From Lysobacterales bacterium RIFOXYA1_FULL_69_10 (GTDB lineage Bacteria > Pseudomonadota > Gammaproteobacteria > Xanthomonadales > Xanthomonadaceae): 39,822 bases of DNA. The position numbers and the translations under genes were made by a program. The notes under the pieces were generated by a model. That model saw only the letters and a program-made list of their open reading frames with translations. It was not told the origin of the DNA and searched no databases. Location of the stretch: assembly GCA_001830245.1 (NCBI GenBank), contig MIDV01000028.1, positions 73,275 through 113,096 on the forward strand. Reading direction: 5' to 3'. Position 1 is the stretch's first letter, and every line of letters starts with the position of its first letter. This document shows positions 8,041 to 16,641 of the stretch, in pieces.

Positions 8041-8108
8041 GTTTTCCGGCCCCGCCAAACCACTGATCCAGCTCGGGTTTCCGGAAAAAGACACAAATGT
8101 GGCAGCCC

Positions 8109-8126
8109 ATGTCACATGCATGTAAC
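8109..8126 (+). promoter_or_regulatory. Pho box upstream of pstS
   Basis: ATGTCAC-ATGC-ATGTAAC fits the PhoB tandem half-site pattern with an 11-bp period. It lies 66 bp before the chosen pstS start and directly after the porin terminator, so it likely drives the pstSCAB-phoU operon. I did not find a convincing -10 hexamer. Confidence 0.75.
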
Positions 8127-8192
8127 AAAAACATCATTCCATTGTCGGGTCCCACCGGCAGTCCTGCCGGCCTATCACCCTGGAGCACTTCG

Positions 8193-9287
8193 ATGACCGT
8201 TTCCTCGGCCCGTACCGCCCTCCTCTCCCTGGCCATCGCCCTGGCCGTGGCCGCCTGCGGCGGCAACGACGGCGCGCCTGCCGCCGACGCCGGCGGCCCG
8301 CTGCCCGGCCAGGCCGCGTCCAACAACGACCAGGTCGCCGCGCAGATCACTGGCGCCGGCGCCACCTTCATCTACCCGCTGCTGTCGAAGTGGTCCGACG
8401 AGTACAACAAGGCCACCGGCGCGCGCATCAACTACCAGTCGATCGGCTCGGGCGGCGGCATCGCCCAGATCAAGGCGGCGACGGTGGACTTCGGCTCCTC
8501 CGACAAGCCGCTGGCGCCGGAAGAGCTGGCCGAGGCCGGCCTGGCGCAGTTCCCGTCCGCCATCGGCGGCGTGGTGCCGGTGGTCAACATCGACGGCGTC
8601 GAGCCGGGCCAGCTGCGCCTGACCGGCGAGCTGATCGCCGACATCTACCTGGGCAAGGTCACCACCTGGAACGACCCGGCGATCACCTCGCTCAACCCGG
8701 GCGTGACCCTGCCCGACGGCAAGATCAACGTCATCCACCGCTCCGACGGTTCCGGCACCACCTTCAACTGGGTGAACTACCTGTCCAAGGTCAGCCCGGA
8801 GTGGAAGGATTCGGTGGGCGAAGGCACCTCGGTGAGCTGGCCGACCGGCGTGGGCGGCAAGGGCAACGAGGGCGTGGCCGCCTACGTCAAGCAGATCAAG
8901 GGTTCGATCGGCTACGTCGAGCTGGCCTACGCCACCCAGAACGGCATGAGCTACACCTCGATGCGCAACGCCGCCGGCAACTGGATCGAGCCCAGCGCCG
9001 AGTCGTTCCAGGCCGCCGCCGCCAGCGCCGACTGGGCGGGCTCGCAGGACTTCAGCCTGGTCATCACCAACGCCCCGGGCGCGGACGCCTGGCCGGTGGC
9101 GGCGACCAACTTCATCCTGATGTACAAGCAGCCCAAGGACGTGCAGCGCTCGCAGGCCGCCATCGACTTCTTCACCTGGGCCTTCGAGAATGGCCAGGCG
9201 CAGGCCAACGAGCTGCACTTCGTGCCGCTGCCGGCCCCGCTGGTGGAGCAGGTCGAGGCCTACTGGGCCGAGCAGATCAAGCTCTGA
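8193..9287 (+). CDS. pstS: Periplasmic phosphate-binding protein PstS
   Basis: High-affinity phosphate-binding subunit of the PstSCAB ABC importer. The ATG at 8193 has GGAG 7 nt upstream; an in-frame ATG at 8097 is rejected because it would overlap the Pho box. The 364-aa product begins with an export signal ending in LAVAACGG, a good lipobox, so it is probably a lipoprotein. PstS motifs are present: TGAGATFIYPLLSKW, a phosphate-contact loop near QSIGSGGGIAQI, DFGSSDKPL, and HRSDGSGTTFNW. First gene of the pst operon. The 150-bp gap to pstC carries a strong hairpin. Confidence 0.97.
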   Translation: MTVSSARTALLSLAIALAVAACGGNDGAPAADAGGPLPGQAASNNDQVAAQITGAGATFIYPLLSKWSDEYNKATGARINYQSIGSGGGIAQIKAATVDFGSSDKPLAPEELAEAGLAQFPSAIGGVVPVVNIDGVEPGQLRLTGELIADIYLGKVTTWNDPAITSLNPGVTLPDGKINVIHRSDGSGTTFNWVNYLSKVSPEWKDSVGEGTSVSWPTGVGGKGNEGVAAYVKQIKGSIGYVELAYATQNGMSYTSMRNAAGNWIEPSAESFQAAAASADWAGSQDFSLVITNAPGADAWPVAATNFILMYKQPKDVQRSQAAIDFFTWAFENGQAQANELHFVPLPAPLVEQVEAYWAEQIKL

Positions 9288-9310
9288 TTAAAATGCGTTG
9301 ACCGAAGCCA

Positions 9311-9346
9311 TGCGGAAGGCCGGCACCTCGTCGCCGGCCTTCCGCA
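9311..9346 (+). other. Strong intercistronic hairpin between pstS and pstC
   Basis: A perfect 14-bp inverted repeat (9311-9324 with 9333-9346) with an 8-nt loop begins 23 nt after the pstS stop. No U-tract follows, so it is not a classical terminator. It may stabilise the 3' end of pstS mRNA and set a higher PstS yield than the membrane subunits. Confidence 0.75.
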
Positions 9347-9437
9347 CGCTTCAACCCGGGGGCGATCCGTATCGCCCCTGTCGCTTTTCCGGGGTCTTGC
9401 CTGGCCCCACCCGATCCCGACGCTCGACGGACACCCG

Positions 9438-10406
9438 ATGAACGCCACCACCCTGCCCTCCGCCCCGGCCTCGCGCGACGTCAAGGATTCGCGTGCCGAT
9501 GCCGGCTTCCGCTGGCTGGTCACCGGGGCCGGCATCCTGGTGCTGCTGTCGCTGGCGGCGGCCGCCATGTCGATGCTGTGGGGCGGGCGCGCGGCGTTCG
9601 AGAAATTCGGCATCCAGTTCCTGTGGCGCGATGCATGGAACCCGGTGCTGCAGGATTTCGGTGCGCTGGTGCCGATCTACGGCACGCTGGTCACCGCTGC
9701 CATCGCCATGCTGATCGCGGTGCCGGTGAGTTTCGGCATCGCCATGTTCCTGACCGAAATCGCGCCCAAGTGGCTGCGCGGCCCCGTGGGCGCGGCAATC
9801 GAATTGCTGGCCGGCATCCCCTCGATCATCTACGGCATGTGGGGCCTGTTCGTGCTGGTGCCGTTCCTGGCGGAGCACGTGTACCCGTGGGTGGACGAGC
9901 ACATGGGCGGGTTGCCGCTGGTGGGCGCGCTGTTCTCCGGCCCGCCGCTGGGCCTGGGCATGGGCACCGCCGGCCTGGTGCTGGCGATCATGGTCATTCC
10001 CTTCATTTCCTCGGTCATGCGCGAGGTGTTCCTGACCGTCCCCGGGCGGCTGAAGGAGTCGGCGTACGCGCTGGGTTCGACCACCACCGAAGTGGTGTGG
10101 GACGTGGTGCTGCCGTACACGCGCTCGGCGGTGATCGGCGGCATCTTCCTGGGCCTGGGCCGGGCGCTGGGCGAGACGATGGCGGTGACCTTCGTGCTCG
10201 GCAACGCGCACCGCCTGACCACCTCGCTGCTTGAGCCCGGCAACTCGATCGCCGCGACGATCGCCAACGAGTTCGCCGAGGCCGACTCGCCGATGTACCT
10301 GTCCTCCTTGATAGCACTCGGCTTCGTGCTGTTCCTGGTGACCTTCATCGTGCTGACCATCGCGCGGCTGATGCTGCGCCAGCTGGCCCGCAAGGAGGGC
10401 AACTGA
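9438..10406 (+). CDS. pstC: Phosphate ABC transporter permease PstC
   Basis: One of the two membrane subunits of the phosphate importer. The 322-aa product has about six hydrophobic segments and the inner-membrane permease signature region with the EAA loop around [19 protein letters not shown]. The family motif [18 protein letters not shown] is also present. The start is the ATG at 9438, and the stop overlaps the pstA ATG. It follows pstS, with which it shares the Pho-regulated promoter unless an internal one exists. Confidence 0.96.
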   Translation: MNATTLPSAPASRDVKDSRADAGFRWLVTGAGILVLLSLAAAAMSMLWGGRAAFEKFGIQFLWRDAWNPVLQDFGALVPIYGTLVTAAIAMLIAVPVSFGIAMFLTEIAPKWLRGPVGAAIELLAGIPSIIYGMWGLFVLVPFLAEHVYPWVDEHMGGLPLVGALFSGPPLGLGMGTAGLVLAIMVIPFISSVMREVFLTVPGRLKESAYALGSTTTEVVWDVVLPYTRSAVIGGIFLGLGRALGETMAVTFVLGNAHRLTTSLLEPGNSIAATIANEFAEADSPMYLSSLIALGFVLFLVTFIVLTIARLMLRQLARKEGN

Positions 10407-11266
10407 TGAGCGCCTCCCTCTACCGCGCCCGCCGCATCAAGGACGTCGTCGCACGCACGCTGGCGTTCGCGGCCACCGTGTTCGGCCTGTTCTGGCTGGT
10501 GTGGATCCTGTGGACCACGCTCAGCAAGGGCCTGGGTTCGCTCAACGTTGAACTGTTCACGCAGATGACGCCGCCGCCCGGCAACGAGGGCGGCCTGCTC
10601 AACGCCTTCTTCGGCAGCGCGGTGATGAGCCTGCTGGGCATCGCCATCGGCGCGCCGGTGGGCGTGCTGGCCGGCACGTTCCTGGCCGAGTACTCGCAGA
10701 AGACCTGGATGAACCGCCTCGGCGAGACCGTCCGCTTCGTCAACGACATCCTGCTGTCGGCGCCGTCGATCGTGCTCGGCCTGTTCGTCTACACCCTGGT
10801 GGTGGCGCAGATGGGCCACTTCTCGGCGCTGGCAGGCGCTATCGCACTGGCCTTCATCGTGCTGCCGGTGGTGGTGCGCACCACCGACGAGATGTTGCGC
10901 CTGGTGCCCAGCCAGATGCGCGAGGCTGCGCTGAGCCTCGGCGTGCCGCAGTGGAAGGTGATCGTGCAGGTGCTGTACCGCTCGTCGATGCCCGGCATCG
11001 TGACCGGCATCCTGCTGGCGCTGGCGCGCATCTCCGGCGAGACCGCGCCGCTGCTGTTCACCGCGCTCAACAACCAGTACTGGTCCAGCAACATCCTGGC
11101 GCCGATGGCCAACGTGCCGGTGGTGATCTTCCAGTACGCGATGAGCCCCTACGAAAACTGGCATACCCTCGCCTGGGCCGGCGCGTTCATCCTGACCATG
11201 TTCGTGCTGGCCGTGAGCATCATCGCGCGGCTCATCGTCGCCCGCGGCAGGATCTCCCATGACTGA
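10406..11266 (+). CDS. pstA: Phosphate ABC transporter permease PstA
   Basis: Second membrane subunit of the phosphate importer. The 286-aa product has the permease EAA-loop region ([20 protein letters not shown]) and family motifs such as [17 protein letters not shown] and [19 protein letters not shown]. The ATG overlaps the pstC stop, and pstB starts 8 nt before the end of this gene, so all three are probably translationally coupled. Confidence 0.96.
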   Translation: MSASLYRARRIKDVVARTLAFAATVFGLFWLVWILWTTLSKGLGSLNVELFTQMTPPPGNEGGLLNAFFGSAVMSLLGIAIGAPVGVLAGTFLAEYSQKTWMNRLGETVRFVNDILLSAPSIVLGLFVYTLVVAQMGHFSALAGAIALAFIVLPVVVRTTDEMLRLVPSQMREAALSLGVPQWKVIVQVLYRSSMPGIVTGILLALARISGETAPLLFTALNNQYWSSNILAPMANVPVVIFQYAMSPYENWHTLAWAGAFILTMFVLAVSIIARLIVARGRISHD

Positions 11267-12125
11267 CCTCGCCACGCCTTCCCGCCCCCGCCCACACGCC
11301 CGGACCCCGTCCATGAACGACGCCCGCCTCAACCTCGCCACGCGCGATCGCGCCGCCCCGGTGGATGCCGCGCCGGTCAAGCTCGCCGCGCGCGGCCTCG
11401 ATTTCCACTACGGCGACTTCAAGGCGCTGAACTCCATCAACCTGGAGATCCCCGAGAAGCAGGTCACCGCGCTGATCGGGCCCTCGGGCTGCGGCAAGTC
11501 GACGCTGCTGCGCGTGTTCAACCGCATCTACGCGCTGTACCCGAAGATGCGCGCAAGCGGCGAGGTGCTGCTCGACGGCGAGAACATCCTCGACCCGAAG
11601 TACCCGATGAACCGGCTGCGCAGCAAGGTCGGCATGGTGTTCCAGAAGCCGGTGCCGTTCCCGATGACGATCTTCGAGAACGTGGCGTACGGCATCCGCC
11701 ACCACGAGAAGCTGTCCAAGTCCGAGATGAACGACCGCGTCGAGCACGCGTTGCGCCAGGGCGCGCTGTGGGACGAGGTCAAGGACAAACTGGGCCAGAG
11801 CGCGCTGGGCCTGTCGGGCGGCCAGCAGCAGCGCCTGTGCATCGCCCGCGCGGTCGCGCTCAAGCCCGATGTGCTGCTGCTGGACGAGCCGACCTCGGCG
11901 CTGGACCCGATTTCCACCAGCCGCATCGAGCAGCTGGTCGAGGAGCTGAAGAAGGACTACACGATCGCGATCGTGACCCACAACATGCAGCAGGCCGCGC
12001 GCGTCTCGGACTTCACCGCCTTCATGTACCTGGGTGACCTCATCGAGCACGGCGAGACCGGCACCATCTTCTCCAACCCGTCCAAGCAGCAGACCGAGGA
12101 CTACATCACCGGGCGGTTCGGGTGA
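11259..12125 (+). CDS. pstB: Phosphate ABC transporter ATP-binding protein PstB
   Basis: ATPase of the phosphate importer. Walker [10 protein letters not shown] spans residues 74-82; the signature LSGGQQQR and Walker [14 protein letters not shown] follow in order, then the switch histidine in [14 protein letters not shown]. At 288 aa it is about 30 residues longer than typical PstB because of a Pro/Arg-rich N-terminal tail. An ATG at 11313 would shorten it but still leaves a tail. The 3' flank carries a dispersed repeat before phoU. Confidence 0.96.
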   Translation: MTDLATPSRPRPHARTPSMNDARLNLATRDRAAPVDAAPVKLAARGLDFHYGDFKALNSINLEIPEKQVTALIGPSGCGKSTLLRVFNRIYALYPKMRASGEVLLDGENILDPKYPMNRLRSKVGMVFQKPVPFPMTIFENVAYGIRHHEKLSKSEMNDRVEHALRQGALWDEVKDKLGQSALGLSGGQQQRLCIARAVALKPDVLLLDEPTSALDPISTSRIEQLVEELKKDYTIAIVTHNMQQAARVSDFTAFMYLGDLIEHGETGTIFSNPSKQQTEDYITGRFG

Positions 12126-12135
12126 CGGATTGAAT

Positions 12136-12247
12136 CCTTCTCCCCCCGGGAGAAGGTGCCCGCAGGGCGGATGAGGGTCCGGGGCCGCGGCGAACGCCAC
12201 GCACGCACCGAACCCTCACCCCAACCCCTCTCCCGCGGGGAGAAGGG
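12136..12247. repeat. Dispersed palindromic repeat between pstB and phoU
   Basis: Two hairpin-forming halves in inverted orientation: a CCTTCTCCC/GGGAGAAGG hairpin at 12136-12156, followed by GGATGAGGGT, and on the other side ACCCTCACCCC followed by a CCCTCTCCC/GGGGAGAAGG hairpin ending near 12247. This CCTTCTCCC...CCCTCACCCC pair looks like a common non-coding element of GC-rich proteobacteria. There is no coding capacity. Confidence 0.7.
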
Positions 12248-12265
12248 GCTAAACAGGACACCGAC

Positions 12266-12973
12266 ATGGGTACCAACATGCACGACCATATCGTCAAGAG
12301 CTACGACGAAGAGCAGAAGCGACTGCTCGCCGAGACCCTGCGCATGGGCGAGATGGCCGCGGCGCAGCTGGAGGCCGCGCTGGACGTGGTCAAGCGCCGC
12401 GACGACAAGGCGGCCGAGCGCATCGTCGCCAACGACGACGCACTGGACGCGCTGGAGCAGGAGATCAGCCACGACGTCATGAAGCTGGCGCTGCGCGGCC
12501 CGATGGCGCGCGACCTGCGCGAGATCCTGGCCGCCATCCGCGTGGCCTCCGACATCGAGCGCATCGGTGACTACGCCGCCAACGTCGCCAAGCGCTCGAC
12601 CGCGCTGAACCTGGCGCCGCCACTGCCGCAGGTCAGCGGCCTGCACGCGATCGGCACCCTGGCCGTGCAGCAGCTGCGCGACGTACTGACTGCCTACCGC
12701 GACAGCGACGTCGAGGCCGCCCAGCGCATCCGCGACCGCGATGCCGAGATCGACACCGCCTACACCGCGCTGTTCCGCGAGCTGCTGACCTACATGATGG
12801 AGGATGCGCGCGCGATCACCCCCTGCACGCACCTGCTGTTCATGGCCAAGAACATCGAGCGCGTCGGCGACCACGCCACCAACATCGCCGAGAACGTGTG
12901 GTTCCTGGTCAAGGGCGAGGAGCAGCTGCCGCCGCGCGACAAGCGCGACGAGAGCAACACCGTGGCGCCCTGA
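12266..12973 (+). CDS. phoU: Phosphate-signalling protein PhoU
   Basis: Peripheral cytoplasmic protein that couples the Pst transporter to the PhoR kinase and represses the Pho regulon under phosphate excess. The 235-aa product has two three-helix PhoU repeats, each with the metal-cluster motif: SDIERIGDYAANVAKR and KNIERVGDHATNIAENV. AGGA lies 7 nt before the ATG at 12266; a second ATG at 12278 is possible. Last gene of the pst operon, with a terminator 25 nt after the stop. Confidence 0.96.
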   Translation: MGTNMHDHIVKSYDEEQKRLLAETLRMGEMAAAQLEAALDVVKRRDDKAAERIVANDDALDALEQEISHDVMKLALRGPMARDLREILAAIRVASDIERIGDYAANVAKRSTALNLAPPLPQVSGLHAIGTLAVQQLRDVLTAYRDSDVEAAQRIRDRDAEIDTAYTALFRELLTYMMEDARAITPCTHLLFMAKNIERVGDHATNIAENVWFLVKGEEQLPPRDKRDESNTVAP

Positions 12974-12998
12974 GGCTTGGGGCAGTCGAACCACGAAG

Positions 12999-13026
12999 GG
13001 CGGACCGGCAGCGGTCCGCCTTTTTT
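12999..13026 (+). terminator. Rho-independent terminator after phoU
   Basis: Eight-base-pair stem GGCGGACC/GGTCCGCC (12999-13006 with 13013-13020), 6-nt loop, then TTTTTT at 13021-13026. It closes the pst-phoU operon. Confidence 0.9.
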
Positions 13027-13117
13027 GTTGCGTGCAATCCCCTGCTGGTCGCCTGCATCCGCACGCGCCCGCCGCGCGAACCTGTCCAGGCCGGCGCGCC
13101 TGAACCCCGGGGTCCCG

Positions 13118-13163
13118 GCTAACGCTTTGCTAACGAGCCGTTCGGCCGCGCGGGTGTCTAATA
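13118..13163 (+). promoter_or_regulatory. Candidate promoter/operator region of the bufferin-like operon
   Basis: A direct repeat GCTAACG occurs at 13118-13124 and 13129-13135 (11-bp period), followed 20 bp later by GTCTAATA at 13156-13163, about 50 bp before the precursor gene start. The arrangement could be an activator site plus -10 or an ECF-type promoter, but the spacing does not match a promoter class I know. Low confidence. Confidence 0.3.
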
Positions 13164-13213
13164 CCCGGCGCGGTGGCCCGCCACCGACTCCAACCAATCA
13201 AAAGGATCTGCCC

Positions 13214-13612
13214 ATGTCCAGCAACAGCAACAAGCCCGTCGCCCTGACCGCCGCCCTGCTGGGTGGCCTGGCCCTGTCGGCCTCTGCCTTCGCCATGAGC
13301 GACCTGGCCGGCGGTTACCTGCTCGGCGCGCAGGAAGCCGGCGCGCAGAAGGACGCCGAGGGCAAGTGCGGTGAAGGCAAGTGCGGCGGCCACACCATGG
13401 AAGCCATGGACACCGACGGCAACGGCAGCATCTCGCAGGCCGAGTTCGCCGCCGCCCACGAAGGCAAGGCCGACCGCTTCGCCAAGTACGACGCCAACAG
13501 CGACGGCATGATCGACGCCGCCGAGCTGGACGCCGCGCACGCCGACAAGGGCGATGCGAAGGCCGACATGGAAGGCAAGTGCGGCGAGGGCAAGTGCGGC
13601 GGCTCGATGTAA
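13214..13612 (+). CDS. Bufferin/HvfA-type precursor with EF-hand core
   Basis: Secreted 132-aa protein that I read as the precursor of an MNIO-modified, metal-binding peptide (bufferin/HvfA class). AAGGA lies 7 nt before the ATG. A Sec signal peptide runs to about residue 27 ([17 protein letters not shown]). Two EGKCG motifs sit at 49-58 and two more at 120-129, giving only four cysteines (52, 57, 123, 128). Between the pairs are two canonical 12-residue EF-hand loops, D66-E77 ([12 protein letters not shown]) and D93-E104 ([12 protein letters not shown]). In this class the EGKCG cysteines are converted to thiooxazole-type groups that bind copper. The EF-hand insert is the unusual part. DUF692 and DUF2063 genes follow directly, which supports the assignment. 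Modification and metal are inferred, not shown. Confidence 0.85.
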   Translation: MSSNSNKPVALTAALLGGLALSASAFAMSDLAGGYLLGAQEAGAQKDAEGKCGEGKCGGHTMEAMDTDGNGSISQAEFAAAHEGKADRFAKYDANSDGMIDAAELDAAHADKGDAKADMEGKCGEGKCGGSM

Positions 13613-13637
13613 GCCAACGTATCGCTACGACCCGGCC

Positions 13638-14537
13638 GTGAGCGGTTTGCGCACTCCGCCACCGAACGCGGCCGGGCTCGGCCTGCGGCGGGCCCTTCTG
13701 GGCCCGCTGCGCGTTGCGCCATCGCACGATGCGCCGACGCGTGATTTCGATTTCCTCGAATGCGCGCCGGAGAACTGGATCGGCGTCGGCGGTGCGATCG
13801 GCGAGGCGCTCGAGGATCTGTCCGCCCGCCACCCACTCACCTGCCACGGGCTTTCGCTGTCGCTGGGCGGGTTCGCGCCCTTGGACGAAACGTTCCTTGC
13901 GCGTGTGCGAAAGTTCCTCGACCGCCACCGCGTGGCGCTCTACAGCGAACATCTGAGCTACTGCGCCGATGACGGCCAGCTCTACGACCTGCTGCCGATC
14001 CCGTTTACCGAGGAAGCCGTGCACCACGTCGCCGCGCGCATCCGCCAGACCCAGGACATCGTCGGCCGCCGCATCGCAGTGGAAAACGTCTCCTATTACG
14101 CGGTGCACCCGCTGGGTGACGCCGCGTCGCCAATGTCCGAGCTGGAGTTCACCAACGCGGTCCTGTCCGAAGCCGACTGCGACCTGTTGCTGGACGTCAA
14201 CAACGTCTACGTCAATTCGATCAACCACGGCTACGACGCGGCCGCCTTCATGGCCGGTCTGCCGGGCGAGCGCATCGCCAGCCTCCACGTGGCCGGGCAT
14301 TTCGACGAGGCCGACAACCTCAAGATCGACACCCACGGCGCGCCGGTGAAGGACGCGGTGTGGGGCCTGCTCGCCGCGGCCTATGCGCGCTTCGGCGCGC
14401 GCCCCACTTTGCTGGAGCGCGACTTCAACTTCCCGCCGTACGGGGAGCTGGTGTCGGAGCTGCAGACGGTGCGCCGCCTGCAGGCCGAAGCGCCAAGCGC
14501 AGTCCCGGCCGCCCATGCCGCCCATGCCGCCCGCTGA
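13638..14537 (+). CDS. DUF692 multinuclear non-heme iron oxidase (BufB/HvfB-like)
   Basis: TIM-barrel iron enzyme of the MNIO (DUF692) family, expected to oxidise the Cys residues of the upstream EGKCG precursor. The GTG at 13638 starts 25 nt after the precursor stop and gives 299 aa; an upstream ATG lies inside the precursor gene and is rejected. Family positions are intact: H70 ([10 protein letters not shown]), E104 and H105 (YSEHLSY), E149/N150 (VENVSYY), D186 and N189 ([11 protein letters not shown]), H218 and H221 ([10 protein letters not shown]), D231 and H233 (IDTHG), and E260 (LLERDFNFP). These include the likely metal ligands. The 3' end overlaps the DUF2063 gene. Confidence 0.93.
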   Translation: MSGLRTPPPNAAGLGLRRALLGPLRVAPSHDAPTRDFDFLECAPENWIGVGGAIGEALEDLSARHPLTCHGLSLSLGGFAPLDETFLARVRKFLDRHRVALYSEHLSYCADDGQLYDLLPIPFTEEAVHHVAARIRQTQDIVGRRIAVENVSYYAVHPLGDAASPMSELEFTNAVLSEADCDLLLDVNNVYVNSINHGYDAAAFMAGLPGERIASLHVAGHFDEADNLKIDTHGAPVKDAVWGLLAAAYARFGARPTLLERDFNFPPYGELVSELQTVRRLQAEAPSAVPAAHAAHAAR

Positions 14538-15303
14538 CGCTCCGGCGACGCTGCGCGAGCAGCAGCTGCGGCTGACCCGCCACCTGCGCGATCCCGATGG
14601 CCAGCCCGCGCCGGGCGGCATCGAAGACCGCCGCCTGCAGGTCTACCGCGACCTCCTGTTCAACAACCTCGCCTCGTTGCTGGCGGGCAATTTCCCGGTC
14701 ATCCGCAAAGTACTGGGCGACGACGGATGGACGGCGCTGGTGCGCGCGTTCTACCGGGACCACCGCTGCCAGACCCCGTTGTTCCCGGAAGTGCCGCGGG
14801 AGTTCCTGCGCTACCTCGAAACGACGCCCGGCATCACGCCCGCGTTCCTGCCGGAACTGGCGCACTACGAGTGGGTGGAGCTGGCGCTGCAGATCCATGA
14901 GGCGCGCGCGCCGGCCACCGTCGACTCGATGGACGACGAGGCATCCCTGCTCGATCGTCCGCTCACGGTGTCGCCGCTGGCATGGCCGCTGGCCTACCGC
15001 TGGCCGGTGCACCGCATCGGGCCCGCCTTCCAGCCCGACGTGCCGCCGCCCGAGCCCACGCTGCTGCTGCTTCGACGCGAGCCCGACGGCACCGTGCGTT
15101 TCTCCGAACTCAGCCCGCTGGCGTGGCGCCTGCTGGAGCGGATCGGCGCGGAACCCGCGTTGAGCGGCCGCGACCACCTGCTCGCCCTGGCCGACGAAGC
15201 GCAGGCCAGCGGCCGCGACGGCTTCCTCGCCCAGGGTGCCGCACTGTTGCGGCAGATGCTGGCGGCGAGCGTCATCCACACCGGGCCGGCCAGCCGCGCC
15301 TGA
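14515..15303 (+). CDS. DUF2063 partner protein (BufC/HvfC-like)
   Basis: Putative DNA-binding-annotated family (DUF2063) that acts as a partner of DUF692 enzymes, probably presenting the precursor peptide. The N-terminal domain shows the family pattern [30 protein letters not shown] and [20 protein letters not shown]. The C-terminal part is a second, less conserved domain. The start is ambiguous: ATG at 14515 (262 aa) or at 14524, both overlapping the DUF692 gene. No DoxX-type fourth gene follows, unlike some HvfABCD clusters; the next gene is RNase T. Confidence 0.88.
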   Translation: MPPMPPADAPATLREQQLRLTRHLRDPDGQPAPGGIEDRRLQVYRDLLFNNLASLLAGNFPVIRKVLGDDGWTALVRAFYRDHRCQTPLFPEVPREFLRYLETTPGITPAFLPELAHYEWVELALQIHEARAPATVDSMDDEASLLDRPLTVSPLAWPLAYRWPVHRIGPAFQPDVPPPEPTLLLLRREPDGTVRFSELSPLAWRLLERIGAEPALSGRDHLLALADEAQASGRDGFLAQGAALLRQMLAASVIHTGPASRA

Positions 15304-15348
15304 GCCACGTGCCGGGGCCGGGACGCCCCGGTCTGCTAGGCTTTCCCG

Positions 15349-16014
15349 ATGCCCGTCCCCACGCCCGCACCGGCCGCCGCCCCGCCGCCGGCCCCGAAGT
15401 CGTCGCCGTCGCCCATGGCCGCCCGTTTCCGCGGCTACCTGCCGGTGGTGGTGGACGTGGAGACCGGCGGCTTCGACTGGAACCGCCACGCCCTGCTGGA
15501 AATCGCCTGCGTGCCGCTGGACCTGGACGACGCCGGGCAACTGGTGCTGGGCGAGACCGCGTGCGCGCACCTGGACCCGGCGCCGGGTACGGAGATCGAT
15601 CCGAAATCCCTGGAGGTCACCGGCATCCGCTTGGACCACCCGTTCCGCTTCGCCAAGCCCGAGCGCGCCGCGCTGGAGCACGTGTTCGCGCCCGTGCGCG
15701 CCGCGGTCAAGAGGCACGGCTGCCAGCGCGCGATCCTGGTCGGCCACAACGCGCACTTCGACCTGAACTTCCTCAACGCCGCGGTGACCCGTTGCGGCCA
15801 CAAGCGCAACCCGTTCCACCCCTTCAGCGTGTTCGACACGGTGACGCTGGCCGGCGTCGCCCTCGGGCAGACCGTGCTGGCGCGTGCCGTGGCGGCTGCC
15901 GGGCTTGCATGGAATGCGGACGAAGCGCACTCGGCCGTCTACGACGCCGAACGTACCGCCGAACTGTTCTGCCGGATCGTCAACGGCTGGCAGGCCGGGC
16001 CCGCCCAGTCCTGA
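15349..16014 (+). CDS. rnt: Ribonuclease T
   Basis: DEDDh 3'-to-5' exoribonuclease that trims the 3' ends of tRNA and other stable RNAs. The catalytic motifs are all present: [10 protein letters not shown] (Asp and Glu), [12 protein letters not shown] (Asp) and [13 protein letters not shown] (His and Asp). The opening [17 protein letters not shown] is typical of RNase T and separates it from oligoribonuclease. The 221-aa product has an Ala/Pro-rich tail of about 22 residues before the domain; an ATG at 15415 would remove it. It lies 45 bp after the bufferin-like operon and may be in its own unit. Confidence 0.94.
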   Translation: MPVPTPAPAAAPPPAPKSSPSPMAARFRGYLPVVVDVETGGFDWNRHALLEIACVPLDLDDAGQLVLGETACAHLDPAPGTEIDPKSLEVTGIRLDHPFRFAKPERAALEHVFAPVRAAVKRHGCQRAILVGHNAHFDLNFLNAAVTRCGHKRNPFHPFSVFDTVTLAGVALGQTVLARAVAAAGLAWNADEAHSAVYDAERTAELFCRIVNGWQAGPAQS

Positions 16015-16040
16015 GGCAGCCCGGGGCTGATCGCGCGGCC

Positions 16041-16358
16041 CTACGGCGTCGCCAGCTTCAGCCCGACCAGTCCCGCGACGATCAACACCACGCTGCCGAT
16101 GCGCAGCGCATTGACCGGCTCGTCGAACAGCACGATGCCCAGGATCACGGTGCCGACAGCACCCACCCCGACCCAGATCGCATAGGCGGTGCCCACCGGC
16201 AGCGACTTCATCGCGATGCCGAGCAGCCCGAGGCTGACGACCATGGCCGCTACCGTGCCGACCGTTGGCCAGAGCCGGGTAAAGCCTTCGGTGTACTTGA
16301 GGCCGATCGCCCAACCGACTTCGAACAGGCCGGCGAGCACGAGGATGATCCAGGACAT
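16041..16358 (-). CDS. gdx: SMR-family guanidinium exporter Gdx (SugE)
   Basis: Small multidrug resistance family protein of 105 aa with four transmembrane helices. The sequence follows the SugE/Gdx subtype closely: [20 protein letters not shown] with the essential Glu13, [21 protein letters not shown], and the C-terminal VGLKLATP. Gdx proteins exchange guanidinium ions for protons. The start at 16358 is chosen because the frame further upstream would run through a riboswitch-like structure and REP sequence. That guanidine-II riboswitch strongly supports guanidinium as the substrate. Confidence 0.93.
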   Translation of the reverse strand: MSWIILVLAGLFEVGWAIGLKYTEGFTRLWPTVGTVAAMVVSLGLLGIAMKSLPVGTAYAIWVGVGAVGTVILGIVLFDEPVNALRIGSVVLIVAGLVGLKLATP

Positions 16359-16378
16359 GGCAGGACTCGTGACAGATT

Positions 16379-16425
16379 CGGGGTCGTCCCCGATGACGGG
16401 ATGGCCGCCGGGTCGTCCCGTCGGC
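16379..16425 (-). promoter_or_regulatory. Guanidine-II (mini-ykkC) riboswitch upstream of gdx
   Basis: On the minus strand two short hairpins with ACGA loops stand in tandem: CGGG-ACGA-CCCG (plus 16409-16420, extended by GCCG/CGGC at 16404-16407 and 16422-16425 across an A-G mismatch) and CGGGG-ACGA-CCCCG (plus 16379-16392). This is the guanidine-II pattern: paired stem-loops with ACGR loops and a short linker (about 11 nt), close to the start codon (20 nt). The expected effect is increased gdx translation when guanidine is bound. No clear Shine-Dalgarno sequence is seen, only CACGAG. Confidence 0.88.
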
Positions 16426-16466
16426 TTTGCTGCAGATGCGGCCAGAGCCAAACTCCCACAAGCCCT

Positions 16467-16624
16467 TGTAGGAGCGGCTTCAGCCGCGATCACAATCCCT
16501 CGAGGCCGCAATTGTAGGAGCGACGTGAGTCGCGACCGCGCAACTCCACCGATTGTCGTGGTCGCGACTTACGTCGCTCCTGCAGGAAGCCCGGAAAGGC
16601 ATCGCGGCTGAAGCCGCTCCTACA
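16467..16624. repeat. Nested four-unit REP composite (A-B-B'-A')
   Basis: Two REP types, each with a GTAG head and a hairpin. A (GTAGGAGCGGCTTCAGCCGC) is at 16467-16489 and inverted at 16602-16624. B (GTAGGAGCGACGTGAGTCGC) is at 16513-16537 and inverted at 16560-16584. The whole block is a palindrome of palindromes between gdx and rlmB. The same four-part order recurs at 35320-35482. Confidence 0.9.
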
Positions 16625-16641
16625 GGGGATGCGCCTGCAGG

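Noticed and set aside
8097-8103. A third Pho half-site before the pstS box (ATGTGGC)
   Set aside because: The spacing to the next half-site is 12 bp instead of 11 and the match is poor.
8097-8192. In-frame upstream start for PstS
   Set aside because: It would begin inside the Pho-box region, lacks a ribosome-binding site and would put about 32 odd residues before a perfect lipoprotein signal.
13118-13163. A defined ECF sigma promoter for the bufferin-like operon
   Set aside because: The AAC-type -35 and TCTAA-type -10 elements are about 4 bp too far apart for a standard ECF promoter, so only a low-confidence regulatory region is listed.
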